Positions 43,806-52,862 of a stretch of 64,000 nucleotides of DNA are shown in pieces. The notes under the pieces are model-generated. The model saw only the letters and a list, made by a program, of their open reading frames with translations. It did not search any database and was not told the origin of the DNA. Origin of the DNA: Deinococcales bacterium (GTDB lineage: Bacteria; Deinococcota; Deinococci; Deinococcales; JAAFIG01); assembly GCA_013298595.1 (NCBI GenBank), contig JAAFIG010000007.1, positions 94,086 to 158,085 on the forward strand, in the 5' to 3' direction. Every line of letters starts with the position of its first letter. Positions within the stretch are counted from its first letter, which is position 1. The position numbers and the translations under genes are program-made.

Positions 43806-43845
43806 ACTTATCTACAATTAGCATATATGTACTTTAGATATAAGT
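43806..43845. promoter_or_regulatory. Candidate NrtR operator/promoter region
   Basis: ACTTATCTA (43806-43814) and TAGATATAAGT (43835-43845) are near inverted copies apart from a TA insertion. The inner ACTT-N7-AAGT at 43831-43845 is a second near-palindrome. The site lies just upstream of the nrtR start. The assignment rests on position and symmetry only. Confidence 0.4.
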
Positions 43846-43978
43846 CAATTGACCTTTTGGCTTAGTCGAAAACACACTGGGCATTTATTCTCAGGGCGTG
43901 ATAATTGAAGTTGGTTATCAAAAATAGTCTAAATAGCTATCTTCACTATCATCACCTAATCTGGACTCGGTATCATGA

Positions 43979-46900
43979 ATGTCAGTTATGAATTCCGTCA
44001 AAACTTTGACTCAAAGGCTCCAATATCTCAAAACCAAACGCATTGGCTTAGCCTTGGGTTTAACAGGCACTCCTGGTATTGGTAAGAGTTACACAGCTCG
44101 AGAAGCCATCCAAGGTTCAAAATTAGCGTATTTAAAAATTAATGCCAATATCTCAAATCCAAGCTTAGCCAAAGTTTGGCTAGAGTTCTTAGACGAACGC
44201 AATAAGAGGCGTTTACCACAATGGGTATTGGTACTCCTCGAGCATTTACGCTGCAATGAAACCGTGCCACTCGAGGGTGTTGTTCAACTTTGTATCACTA
44301 TCATGAATCAGTTTGCGCCATTTGTGTTGCTTATCGAGGATGCACACGAAGCAACCCAAGCACAACTTGAGCGTTGGTTATTATTGGCTCGAGCCATACC
44401 AAAAGGTCTTGGGGTACTTCTTACCAGTCGAAATGCTTTGCCAGAAACATTTCAACAATTCATACCTGAACCTTTAACTGAACCTGAAACAAAAGTGCTA
44501 CTCGAGCAAGAAGCAGGTATTGAATTACCGACTGCATTTATTACATGGATTTTTGCACGCACCCAAGGGAATCCATTGTTTTCTCTCGAGTACCTGCGCG
44601 ATTTACGTAGACGCAATGCACTGGTTTGGCATGGTTCGGATTGGCAACCACCAAAACGCGAACAATTACCAAATACTGTCGAAGCCATGCTTGAATATGT
44701 GCTTGAAGGAATTAAAGACCCTGTTTTACACAAAGCACTCGAAGCCAGAGCTTTGTTAGGACAAGATGAAGCAGCTTTATGGGGTGTTGCTGCAAATATA
44801 ACCAATTTAGAACAAGTAAAGCATGACCTCGAGCAATTGGGCGTTTTAAGAGGTGATGATTTTTCTCATCCGTTATTTCGAGAAGTAGTCATCAAACACA
44901 TCTCGAGGGAAAGCCAAAAAATAATTTCCCAGCGATTGTTTGAACATCTCGAACATAGCAATCCCATTCGAGCAGTATCTTATGTGCAGGATGCAGACAT
45001 AGATACATCTCGAGCATTTAAAATTTTTCAAAATGCTATTGAAACCGAAACTGATACCAGCCGATGTGGTCTTTTACAAGCAAAAGCTTTTGATTTTTGT
45101 CCTCCAAAGCAGCGTTTTGAGTTTGCATTCAAGGCTGCAATGGCTGTCTCTGATGTTGATCTTAGCGAAGCTGCTCGTTTAATTGATATTGCTTTACGCC
45201 TTGATCCTGGTCATCTCGAGGCAAACAATGTTCGTGCTCGGATTTGGGTTATGCAGGGCGAAATTGAGAAAGGAAGAACGTTACTCGAATCAGTCAGCGA
45301 TAATTCAACACGTTGGTGGCTGCATTGGTGTGGCTTTTTAATGCTGACTAGAAATACAAAAGCTGCTTGGCAGGTTTATAACGATCATCCAGAGATTCAA
45401 CCGTTACAAAAAATTCAATCAAAATGCCAATTCGCAGCCTATATGATTGCCCAAGGTTGGACAAATCAAGCCCAACAATTTCTTGATTCGCTGTTTTTAC
45501 AAGAGAATTTATCATTTGCAGATCAAGCCACAATACTCAGTACTCAATCGTATTTAGCAGGAGCACAAAACCAGTACCAACTTGCCGTAGAACTGAGTGA
45601 CTCAGCTTGCAAAGTGTTTGCAAATTCAACCAATAGTTCACGTTCAATCACAGGAATAACTTTATTGGTCAATCGTGCTAACGCATATCAACTCGTGAAT
45701 AATCTGGTCAGTGCCCAAACAGACCTTGAAAAAGCTTTGCAATTATGGCGTATAACAGGGCGTATTTCTTCAATGGCTGCCACACAAATGTGGCTGGGCA
45801 ATACACTGATTGAACGAGGCTTATTTTCACAAGCCGAGGATGCACTACTCGAGGCACGAAGTCTACTAAATCTGCATCGAGTAAAACAATACACTGTTTC
45901 CTGCGAATATTTTTTAGCAAAACTCTATTTTATTTGGCAACCATCAAACGGGAATATCTTAGCCTTAAAACACGCTAGGCTAGCTGTCAAACTCGCCAGA
46001 CTTGGAGCAACAAATCAGTACATACTGGATGCCGCTTTTTGGCTGGTACTTTGTGAGCTTGAATTTGGTCATCAGGAAGTAATACCCGAATTACTACTGG
46101 AAATAAAAGAAGCAACTTCTAATTTTAATATCTATAACTGGCATTGGTTAACAGGTTTGTACTTAGCGTATCAAGGCAAACACAAAGAAGCAAAACACCA
46201 TTTGCACCAAGCCATTCAGCAAGTAGCTCCAGATAGCAGTGATAGCTTATGGCTTCAGCTCGAGTTGTCTCGTATCAATTACGATTTACTTTCTGCCAAA
46301 AATATACTTGAGCATTTTCGACAACAGGGCTATATGCTTGGGGTTACACTGGCTTTACGCTACTTTCCTGAACTCGAGGCTACACCTCAACCTCAACCCT
46401 CAACCTTGCATATCAATGCACTTGGATCATTACAAGTTGTGCTAGATGGTGTCACCACATCAGTTCGTGGTACAAAACGAAAGTATTTGGCAGCATTATT
46501 GCTCGAGGCACAACTTGGTGGGCGCGATGAATGCACCCACAACGATTTGGCTGATGCGCTTTATCCAAACGCCAACGAAGCAGAAGCTCGAGCCTCTGTT
46601 AGGCAATTGGTTTTTCAATGGCGGACACAATTCGGAATCAACAGCATTATCACCACAGCCAATGGCTATGCGTTTCAAAATGTGAGTAGCGATGCACAAC
46701 AATTTCTCGAGACTGGTGAAACAGCCTTGTGGCGTGGTGCATTTCTTGAAGATGTTACAGAATGGAATATTGGAATACTTGAAACAGTGCGAGAAGCCTT
46801 GTATACAAAGCTTGTGCAGTCTGCAAACGCACTTGTACCCAATGCCGCCCTTGAAGCCAGTCGTCTTGCTAAGATTTTACTCAAAGCCGAACCTTTTGAT

Positions 46901-47056
46901 GGTGCTGTTTTAGCTGTGGCATTACGTGCCTTAAAAGCGCAAGGCAGTTATAAAAGTATCTCGAGGATGTATAAACAATCTAAGGAAACTTGGCTTGAGG
47001 TTGGTGAGCGTTTACCTGAGCATTGGACAGAATTCTTAAAGACCACCCAAGCCTAA
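43979..47056 (+). CDS. Large STAND-like ATPase regulator with C-terminal winged helix and BTAD-like domain
   Basis: The 1,025-residue protein has Walker A GTPGIGKS at 30-37 and a Walker-B-like FVLLIEDAHEA near 117-127. TPR-like repeats fill about residues 330-790. The C-terminal part (from about 808) reads LHINALGSLQVVLDG, then KRKYLAALLLE and EARASVRQLVFQWRTQFG, an OmpR-type winged helix with a BTAD-like helical end (EASRLAKILLKAEPFDGAVL). It is probably a ligand-gated transcriptional activator. It is divergent from the NAD locus by 185 bases and precedes the WD40 gene, so either may be a target. Confidence 0.85.
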   Translation: MSVMNSVKTLTQRLQYLKTKRIGLALGLTGTPGIGKSYTAREAIQGSKLAYLKINANISNPSLAKVWLEFLDERNKRRLPQWVLVLLEHLRCNETVPLEGVVQLCITIMNQFAPFVLLIEDAHEATQAQLERWLLLARAIPKGLGVLLTSRNALPETFQQFIPEPLTEPETKVLLEQEAGIELPTAFITWIFARTQGNPLFSLEYLRDLRRRNALVWHGSDWQPPKREQLPNTVEAMLEYVLEGIKDPVLHKALEARALLGQDEAALWGVAANITNLEQVKHDLEQLGVLRGDDFSHPLFREVVIKHISRESQKIISQRLFEHLEHSNPIRAVSYVQDADIDTSRAFKIFQNAIETETDTSRCGLLQAKAFDFCPPKQRFEFAFKAAMAVSDVDLSEAARLIDIALRLDPGHLEANNVRARIWVMQGEIEKGRTLLESVSDNSTRWWLHWCGFLMLTRNTKAAWQVYNDHPEIQPLQKIQSKCQFAAYMIAQGWTNQAQQFLDSLFLQENLSFADQATILSTQSYLAGAQNQYQLAVELSDSACKVFANSTNSSRSITGITLLVNRANAYQLVNNLVSAQTDLEKALQLWRITGRISSMAATQMWLGNTLIERGLFSQAEDALLEARSLLNLHRVKQYTVSCEYFLAKLYFIWQPSNGNILALKHARLAVKLARLGATNQYILDAAFWLVLCELEFGHQEVIPELLLEIKEATSNFNIYNWHWLTGLYLAYQGKHKEAKHHLHQAIQQVAPDSSDSLWLQLELSRINYDLLSAKNILEHFRQQGYMLGVTLALRYFPELEATPQPQPSTLHINALGSLQVVLDGVTTSVRGTKRKYLAALLLEAQLGGRDECTHNDLADALYPNANEAEARASVRQLVFQWRTQFGINSIITTANGYAFQNVSSDAQQFLETGETALWRGAFLEDVTEWNIGILETVREALYTKLVQSANALVPNAALEASRLAKILLKAEPFDGAVLAVALRALKAQGSYKSISRMYKQSKETWLEVGERLPEHWTEFLKTTQA

Positions 47057-47113
47057 AAGCTGGCATTTTGCTGCTTTTTTATAACGCACACCTAACTTGC
47101 AATGCGTCAAACT

Positions 47114-47141
47114 GTGGTACTTCACTAACGAAGTAAACCAC
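47114..47141 (+). promoter_or_regulatory. Leader hairpin before the WD40 gene
   Basis: GTGGTACTTC (47114-47123) pairs with GAAGT-AA-ACCAC (47130-47141) around loop ACTAAC, leaving a two-base bulge. It directly touches the ribosome-binding site GGAGGA (47142-47147). It may influence translation or mark the mRNA 5' end. Confidence 0.45.
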
Positions 47142-47151
47142 GGAGGATTCT

Positions 47152-48120
47152 ATGCAAACAAAAAACTTTACAAAAATCATACTGTTATCAATTTTCGGAA
47201 GTGCTACAGCCTTAACGATTGCACTCGCGCAATCCACCAGTTTCGATGCCAGTAAAGCTACGGACTTAGTCGAAATGAATGGACCAGCCAGCGATGTTCA
47301 AGACATGATGTTCAGTCCGGATGGTAAATACTTAGCCGTGGCTACAGGCGATGCCATTGGGCGGGTCTGGAATCTCGAGCAAGGACGGCTTCAAGCGCAA
47401 CTCAAAGGACATGAAAAAGCCATCAAAGGCATTTCATTCAGCCCTGATGGTAAGAATTTAGTGACCATTAGTGATGATTACTTTCTTAAAGTGTGGGACT
47501 CGAGTGGTAAGCAAACAACCAATTTTAACCTCAAATGCAACTCGAGTACTGGGGATGTTTTATGGCTAAACGATAACCGTGCTTTGGTTGCCTGTAAAAC
47601 TTTGAGATTTGTCAACTTGAAAACAGGCGCATTCGTTGGAGAGTTCAAAGACATCTACGCGTATCGTTTTGCTATGCCTACCGATCAAAGTTCGGTTGCG
47701 GTGGGTACAGGCGATAATGATTTTTCCTTATTGGACACCAAAACCTTAGAGCGTTATCGCACACTGAAAGGTCACCAATCCCAAAGCTTTTTTGTGTCTT
47801 ACAGCGCAGACGGTAAATGGGTGGCTACAGGTAGTTCTGACAAAACCGCTCGGATTTGGAATGCAGCGACAGGCAAAGCCACACAAGTCATCAAACATGA
47901 TTTATCAATTAATGATGTAGCACTCAGTCCAAATGGCAAAGTACTAGCAACAGCTTCTGACGATGACACCGTCAAACTCTGGGATGTTGCGACGGGTGAG
48001 CAAATCAAAACACTAGAAGGGCACAAAGATGATGTCAACCAACTTGCTTGGAGTCGTGATGGCAAAAAACTTGCCAGTGCCGATGATAGCGGGTTAATCA
48101 AAATCTGGGGCAACCAGTAA
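47152..48120 (+). CDS. Exported WD40 repeat protein
   Basis: The 322-residue protein has a signal peptide (MQTKNFTKIILLSIFGSATA) and seven WD-like blades, for example IKGISFSPDGKNLVTISDDY, WVATGSSDKTARIWNAATGK and ATASDDDTVKLWDVATGEQI. It should form a seven-bladed propeller outside the cytoplasm that binds partners. CGGAGGATT precedes the ATG. It is related in architecture to the array at 56873-64000 but clearly diverged from it. Confidence 0.93.
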   Translation: MQTKNFTKIILLSIFGSATALTIALAQSTSFDASKATDLVEMNGPASDVQDMMFSPDGKYLAVATGDAIGRVWNLEQGRLQAQLKGHEKAIKGISFSPDGKNLVTISDDYFLKVWDSSGKQTTNFNLKCNSSTGDVLWLNDNRALVACKTLRFVNLKTGAFVGEFKDIYAYRFAMPTDQSSVAVGTGDNDFSLLDTKTLERYRTLKGHQSQSFFVSYSADGKWVATGSSDKTARIWNAATGKATQVIKHDLSINDVALSPNGKVLATASDDDTVKLWDVATGEQIKTLEGHKDDVNQLAWSRDGKKLASADDSGLIKIWGNQ

Positions 48121-48143
48121 ATACATGGGGAGGGAACACGGAT

Positions 48144-48374
48144 ATGCGAACCTCAAACCAAAGTAAAAAACCAAAACAACGTCCACAAAAATTGACGTAC
48201 CTAGAAAAAGCCGTGAAACGCTTTCTAGCCGAAACCACTTGTAAAACACCTGAAGAAGCTGTGCTTAGAGGAATTCGCACACTCGAGGATTGGTCATTGA
48301 TACTACTCACAGAACTCGAGTTACAGCGTCGTGTGGTACGTCAAGCAAAGGATTTTCAGCGGTACACCAGTTAG
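48144..48374 (+). CDS. Small helical hypothetical protein
   Basis: The 76-residue basic protein MRTSNQSKKPKQRPQKLTYL has a helical middle (LEKAVKRFLAETTCKTPEEA) and no signal peptide. It follows the WD40 gene by 23 bases and is preceded by GGAGGGAA. The family is not recognised. The C-terminal LILLTELELQRRVVRQAKDF looks like a coiled coil. Confidence 0.65.
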   Translation: MRTSNQSKKPKQRPQKLTYLEKAVKRFLAETTCKTPEEAVLRGIRTLEDWSLILLTELELQRRVVRQAKDFQRYTS

Positions 48375-48419
48375 TGGATTGACTCAGACTCGAGTATCAC
48401 ATGCAAAAAGGAGATAGGT

Positions 48420-49247
48420 ATGAAAATAAAATGGATAGTGGCACTGGCTTTAACCGCAATTTTCTCGAGCTGTCAGCAGGCGCAAGTATCTCAAGCAACT
48501 ATTGTCCCCTACGAATTCACAATGCCAGATGGAACGGTGCTGACTGGTAACGGGCAATTGTTTGGTGAGTTCATTCTTGCTAGTGGTGACATTGAAATTC
48601 CTGCTTCTGCACGAACTGATGTTATAAGTAGCAAACCCAAAGGTAATATCAAAGACCAATATTTTTATTTTTGGCCAAATGGTGTTATACCTTATGTTTT
48701 TGATAGCTCGGTGGATGCAACCACACAAGCACGTGTCTTGGAGGCTTTTCAGCCGTGGACTTCACCTCGTCCACTTCAACCTTGGGGGGTATCTATTCGT
48801 CCTCGTACCACTGAATCAAAATTTTTAACCATTAAAACTAATCCAAGCATTGGTTCTTGGCGATGTTCTGTAAGCTCTGACAGTCTGGTCATGACAGCTA
48901 ATCCCAATTGTCGAAGACGAGACTTGGTGCATGAATGGGGACATGTCATTGGATTACAGCATGAAAACGAACGAAGTGACCGCGATCTTTATATTATTAC
49001 GAATGACAGACAGCCAAGAGGATTAGCCGTAGGACCTTACGATTTTGGTTCAATTATGCACTACGATGCTTACGGTCGAAACAAAGATGGTTCAATTAAC
49101 TACGCTGTTGTTTACATTCAACCTCGAGATGGTCGAGCACTTGATTCCTTTGGTTTTAATGAAAATCCTAGTCGTTACGATATTGAATCTATGCACGAAA
49201 TTTACCCACCTTTAACAAGTCCCCCTATCATCACTCAGCCTCTATAA
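48420..49247 (+). CDS. Astacin-like zinc metallopeptidase, lipoprotein
   Basis: The 275-residue protein has a lipobox at IFSSC (Cys18). FWPNGVIPYVFDSSVDATTQ precedes the catalytic helix HEWGHVIGLQHENERSDRD, with zinc ligands His171, His175 and His181 and catalytic Glu172. The Met-turn GSIMHYD follows. This is the M12A (astacin) pattern including the conserved HExxR-x-DRD tail. AAAAGGAGATAG precedes the ATG. Confidence 0.93.
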   Translation: MKIKWIVALALTAIFSSCQQAQVSQATIVPYEFTMPDGTVLTGNGQLFGEFILASGDIEIPASARTDVISSKPKGNIKDQYFYFWPNGVIPYVFDSSVDATTQARVLEAFQPWTSPRPLQPWGVSIRPRTTESKFLTIKTNPSIGSWRCSVSSDSLVMTANPNCRRRDLVHEWGHVIGLQHENERSDRDLYIITNDRQPRGLAVGPYDFGSIMHYDAYGRNKDGSINYAVVYIQPRDGRALDSFGFNENPSRYDIESMHEIYPPLTSPPIITQPL

Positions 49248-49275
49248 AGCGACTCGGTGAAATCAAAAGTTCATT

Positions 49276-49296
49276 GAGGTGATGAGTCATCACCTC
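49276..49296. promoter_or_regulatory. Perfect dyad between the astacin and lipoprotein genes
   Basis: GAGGTGATGA and TCATCACCTC are perfect inverted copies around a single G. No U-run follows (GGCAACGG), so a regulatory site or a weak transcription barrier is more likely than a standard terminator. Confidence 0.5.
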
Positions 49297-49383
49297 GGCA
49301 ACGGATTTTCAGGTTTACATCAGTTAATTCGGGATCAAAATATGCAATAAATTAACAAATTGCATATTGAAACGGAGGCAGTT

Positions 49384-49872
49384 ATGAATTGGAAAGTATT
49401 GTTAGTCGGCGCAGTATCGGTTTTAAGTCTTGCTGGTTGTGGTGCAAGTGTGGACACAGTATCAGATAACATAGCAACAACTCGAGCACAAGGATTTGTC
49501 AGTCTATCCTCACAATCTCGCAGGATTACCACTGTTTTTGCGGATAGCAATGGTCAGTACGGGTTTTTTATTAATGCTCGAGCCAAAATTACGGACACTT
49601 GGTACGATACTTCAACCGTTGCTTTTGAGGTTTGTGGTATTTCAGGTTGCAGAACATTCACAGTTCCTGTTTATAAGTATTACTCACCAGCTGGTTGGGA
49701 TTATGGTTCGCGGTATATCAATTGTTATGTGACTGATGGTAGTACCAGTTTAAAAATTTATGCCAGCAATCGCAGCCCAATTGTTCAGGCTGCTCCAGAA
49801 GCTGAAGCTTATACTTCTGATGATTTTGGTCCTCGAACACCATCTGTAGGTAAGTGCAACAGCACTTGGTAA
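49384..49872 (+). CDS. Hypothetical lipoprotein
   Basis: The 162-residue protein from ATG 49384 (CGGAGGCAG upstream) has lipobox SLAGC (Cys20 or so). The mature part contains FFINARAKITDTWYDTSTVA and paired cysteines (VCGISGCRTF), and looks beta-rich. No family is recognised. A strong hairpin terminator follows. Confidence 0.75.
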   Translation: MNWKVLLVGAVSVLSLAGCGASVDTVSDNIATTRAQGFVSLSSQSRRITTVFADSNGQYGFFINARAKITDTWYDTSTVAFEVCGISGCRTFTVPVYKYYSPAGWDYGSRYINCYVTDGSTSLKIYASNRSPIVQAAPEAEAYTSDDFGPRTPSVGKCNSTW

Positions 49873-49890
49873 TTGAGTTCTGATACGCTA

Positions 49891-49917
49891 AAACACTCAG
49901 TTGAAACTGAGTGTTTT
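49891..49917 (+). terminator. Intrinsic terminator (possibly bidirectional)
   Basis: AACACTCAGTT and AACTGAGTGTT form an 11-bp stem with a very short loop, followed by TTTTT and preceded by AAAA. It ends the lipoprotein transcript and can also act for the opposing TPR gene that ends at 49957. Confidence 0.88.
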
Positions 49918-49956
49918 TATTTATATTGCACATCACAGCCAGCTAAAACCAGCAAT

Positions 49957-51408
49957 TTAATATCCTAAATGCAGCCGAATTTGCTCGAGTTGCCGAAAAG
50001 CTTCTGGGTGTTCTGGGTGCTCGAGTAAAATTTTTTCGTATAAACTTCTGGCTTGCCAGTAATCTTTGTGTCCTTCTAGGGCAATACGGGCGTGTAGTAA
50101 GCGCAACTCGAGAATCCATTGGTTTTGTTGCTCGCGTTTTTCTAGCATTTTTGCCCAAGGAAATAATTGTTTTTCACGGCGAGGCAATAGATGTACTTGG
50201 TCGGGTTGAATGCGTTCTCTCCAGTCGAACTTGTGGATTCTGTTTAACTCGAGTGCTATTTTTTGGGCAAAACTAAGCGCATCTTTGCATAGTCGTAAAG
50301 CCGATTTCAGGTCTTTTTGGCACAGAACGTACAGTTGCTCACGCAGCCAGTTTTGCGTCTCGAGTAGCACTTCTAAAGGTACAGGCGCTTCATTGCGATG
50401 CTGTTGGCAAATCAACCATAATTTTTGGTATTCGGTTGTTGTTTCTTGGTGTTGTTGCTCAAGCAATTGTATCAGCAGTAGATATGGTGTGGATTGCGAA
50501 TTTTTTGCCAAATCAATACTTTTACGGTAAGCATTTTCGGCAGCCTCGAGTTGCTGTTGTTGCTGATAAATTTTACCAATTTCTAACCATGCTTGGGTGT
50601 TACTTGGTGCGTAATTGCATGTGTTAATGTAATTCTCTTGGATTGTCATATGCGGCGCTGGGTTGCTGCTCGGTTCAAACTCGAGAAATTGCTGGTAAGC
50701 GTGTAATGCTACAGTCAAATTATTGTTTACGTAACGCTGATATTCTGCCCAGTAGTACCAAGTAAAACTGTTATGTGCTTTAAAATCAACTGTGTAATTC
50801 CGATTATTCCAATCACACCAGCGGTGATGATAATGCAGAGGTTGGTCTGGCAATAATTCAAGAGCTTTTTTCAGGAATGGTTCGGCTGCCACACTGCGGT
50901 GGTAACTCCATAGGATTTGAGCAAATAGAATAAATTCTTGGGTATAAATACCAGATAACTCGAGCGCAGCTTCAAAGGTAGCTTGGTATGTTGCGTATAT
51001 TTCTAAAGTATTAGGATTGATTTCTGGGTAACGCATTTCTCCATGCGTCAAAACGCTGAGATATAAGCCTCGAGCAAATAACCAACAAAGTTTAAGTAAA
51101 TCGTTGGTTCCTGCAGGCAAACCGTTCATTGGTAAGGTTTTCTCGAGATACTGCCTGATGGTGTTTTGAATTTGTTCTGATGGTTTTTCGACTTGTAGCG
51201 GTATGGTGTGGGTGTGTTCGATTTCACCGCCACCGCTATATCCATGCCAACGCTGATAGACCAAGCCTAAAATAATCAGAAATTCAGGTGTTGGCACAAT
51301 ATCCCCAAGTTGGGTTAATGCTGTCAGTACTACCGATTCTTTTTGATGCTCGAGTTGGGTTATCAATACCCCAAGTTGCTCGTGACGATCAATATTTTCC
51401 TCGAACAT
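49957..51408 (-). CDS. TPR repeat protein
   Basis: The 483-residue cytoplasmic protein has TPR units in its central and C-terminal parts (TQAWLEIGKIYQQQQQLEAA, ENAYRKSIDLAKNSQSTPYL, WQARSLYEKILLEHPEHPEA). The N terminus MFEENIDRHEQLGVLITQLE is helical. It has no enzymatic motif and is a probable protein-protein scaffold. It is divergent from the gene at 51480. Confidence 0.82.
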   Translation of the reverse strand: MFEENIDRHEQLGVLITQLEHQKESVVLTALTQLGDIVPTPEFLIILGLVYQRWHGYSGGGEIEHTHTIPLQVEKPSEQIQNTIRQYLEKTLPMNGLPAGTNDLLKLCWLFARGLYLSVLTHGEMRYPEINPNTLEIYATYQATFEAALELSGIYTQEFILFAQILWSYHRSVAAEPFLKKALELLPDQPLHYHHRWCDWNNRNYTVDFKAHNSFTWYYWAEYQRYVNNNLTVALHAYQQFLEFEPSSNPAPHMTIQENYINTCNYAPSNTQAWLEIGKIYQQQQQLEAAENAYRKSIDLAKNSQSTPYLLLIQLLEQQHQETTTEYQKLWLICQQHRNEAPVPLEVLLETQNWLREQLYVLCQKDLKSALRLCKDALSFAQKIALELNRIHKFDWRERIQPDQVHLLPRREKQLFPWAKMLEKREQQNQWILELRLLHARIALEGHKDYWQARSLYEKILLEHPEHPEAFRQLEQIRLHLGY

Positions 51409-51479
51409 GGCAGTAGTATAGCTGCAACTTATTGTTCTGTCTCACAAAAAACCTTGTGGCAATGGGTTACAGTTTTTTT

Positions 51480-51920
51480 ATGATGAAGTTTTTCGCACCA
51501 CTTTTTCTCGAGAATAAAGTCGCAACCACTGTTTATGCTCAGAAACTCGAGGGGAATGGTTTAAAAATCGAGCAACGTTTTCGTGATGCTGGTGAATCTG
51601 ATGCCACCAGAAAAGTATTGCGGCATATTATTGCCATAGAACGTTGGGGCTTGAATCGGTTGCGGGTGTTGCTGGGCGAAAAAACATTTGTCCTCGATTC
51701 CAGTCAGGCATACGAACCTTCTCATACCAGTGCTTGGAATGCCTTAATCGCAGATTTTAAAGATACTCGCCGCGAATTAGTGGCACTGTCACCATTTCTC
51801 GAGAACACAAATAGCAAAGTAACGCATAATGGTTTGGGTGATTTGAGCGCTAAAGCCTGGCTAAAATACCTGGATTTTCATGCCAATGCCGAAAGCACCA
51901 AAGCTCGTCCACAAAAATGA
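51480..51920 (+). CDS. DinB-like four-helix protein
   Basis: The 146-residue protein starts MMKFFAPLFLENKVATTVYA and contains VLRHIIAIERWGLNRLRVLL and SAKAWLKYLDFHANAESTK. The histidine-containing helices are like the DinB/DUF664 superfamily, which binds metal for thiol-dependent reactions. The match is by eye and loose. A longer frame to 51432 has no ribosome-binding site. Confidence 0.6.
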   Translation: MMKFFAPLFLENKVATTVYAQKLEGNGLKIEQRFRDAGESDATRKVLRHIIAIERWGLNRLRVLLGEKTFVLDSSQAYEPSHTSAWNALIADFKDTRRELVALSPFLENTNSKVTHNGLGDLSAKAWLKYLDFHANAESTKARPQK

Positions 51921-51972
51921 TGTAATCTGGGTCTTCATTTTACTGGCTCAAGAATGCTAATCTTCGTACATC

Positions 51973-52815
51973 ATGAAAATAGCTCTTGTAACCGATTCGA
52001 CTTCGGATATCAAACCAGACCTTGCCGCCCAAATGGGTATTACTGTTGTGCCGTTATACGTGAATTTTAAAGGCAGTATCCATAAAGATGTCCTCGAGAT
52101 TAATACGCACGATATTTTTGATGGGGTTAAAGCAGGCGCTGGTATGCCAAGTACCAGCCAACCAACCCCTGTGGATTTTTCTCGAGAGTACGAGCGTTTA
52201 TTACAAACCCATGATCAAATTTTATCGATTCATCTCTCGAGTAAATTGTCTGGTACGTTTAATTCTGCCGAATTATCAGCAAAAGATTTTGCTGGTCGGG
52301 TCAGTATTTTTGATTCCAAAGTGGCAAGTGGCTCAATGGCAATGATGGTTGAACGGGCAAAACGTCTGATTGAAAGTGGGGCTACACCCGAAAGTATTTT
52401 AGCAACCCTCGAGAAAGTTTCTGCTATGGCAAATCTGCGTTTCTCGGTGGCAAGTTTGGATTTCCTGAAACGCAATGGGCGTATTGGTGGCGCACAGGCT
52501 TTATTGGGTGGTTTACTGGGCATTAAACCGATTTTGCATTTGGTAGATGGCAAAATTGAAGCTGGTGGGCGCGAACGGGGTGCTCGGGCAGCTCTTGATA
52601 ATGTGGTTAAGAATTTACGTGAGTACACAGCCAAGCATGGCAAAGTTCGGGCTGCGTATATTTACACCGATAAACCCGAGGATGTACAAGCGGCTCGAGA
52701 AGAAGGTCAAAAAATGGGTGTAGAAGAATTTGCAGTCATGCAATGCGGAGCTGTAGTTGCGGCTCATGTTGGACCTGGTACATATGGTGTGCTTTCTGAA
52801 CCAGTGAATGTATAA
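51973..52815 (+). CDS. DegV family fatty-acid-binding protein
   Basis: The 280-residue protein starts MKIALVTDSTSDIKPDLAAQ. TSQPTPVDFSREYERLL, HLSSKLSGTFNSAE and FLKRNGRIGGAQALLGGLLG are DegV signatures. Family members (FakB) bind fatty acids for phosphorylation by FakA, which is not in this window. A terminator follows directly. Confidence 0.96.
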   Translation: MKIALVTDSTSDIKPDLAAQMGITVVPLYVNFKGSIHKDVLEINTHDIFDGVKAGAGMPSTSQPTPVDFSREYERLLQTHDQILSIHLSSKLSGTFNSAELSAKDFAGRVSIFDSKVASGSMAMMVERAKRLIESGATPESILATLEKVSAMANLRFSVASLDFLKRNGRIGGAQALLGGLLGIKPILHLVDGKIEAGGRERGARAALDNVVKNLREYTAKHGKVRAAYIYTDKPEDVQAAREEGQKMGVEEFAVMQCGAVVAAHVGPGTYGVLSEPVNV

Positions 52816-52820
52816 ATGAA

Positions 52821-52853
52821 AAAGCCGCGCTAAAATCTCAGCGCGGCTTTTTT
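52821..52853 (+). terminator. Intrinsic terminator after degV
   Basis: AAAGCCGCGCT and AGCGCGGCTTT form an 11-bp stem with loop AAAATCTC, followed by a T-run. Read on the minus strand the A-run gives the same function, so it may also end the convergent cytochrome gene at 52863. Confidence 0.93.
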
Positions 52854-52862
52854 GCTTTGGGT

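Noticed and set aside
43975-44100. ATG 43975 as start of the large regulator
   Set aside because: It opens a different short frame; the long frame starts at ATG 43979.
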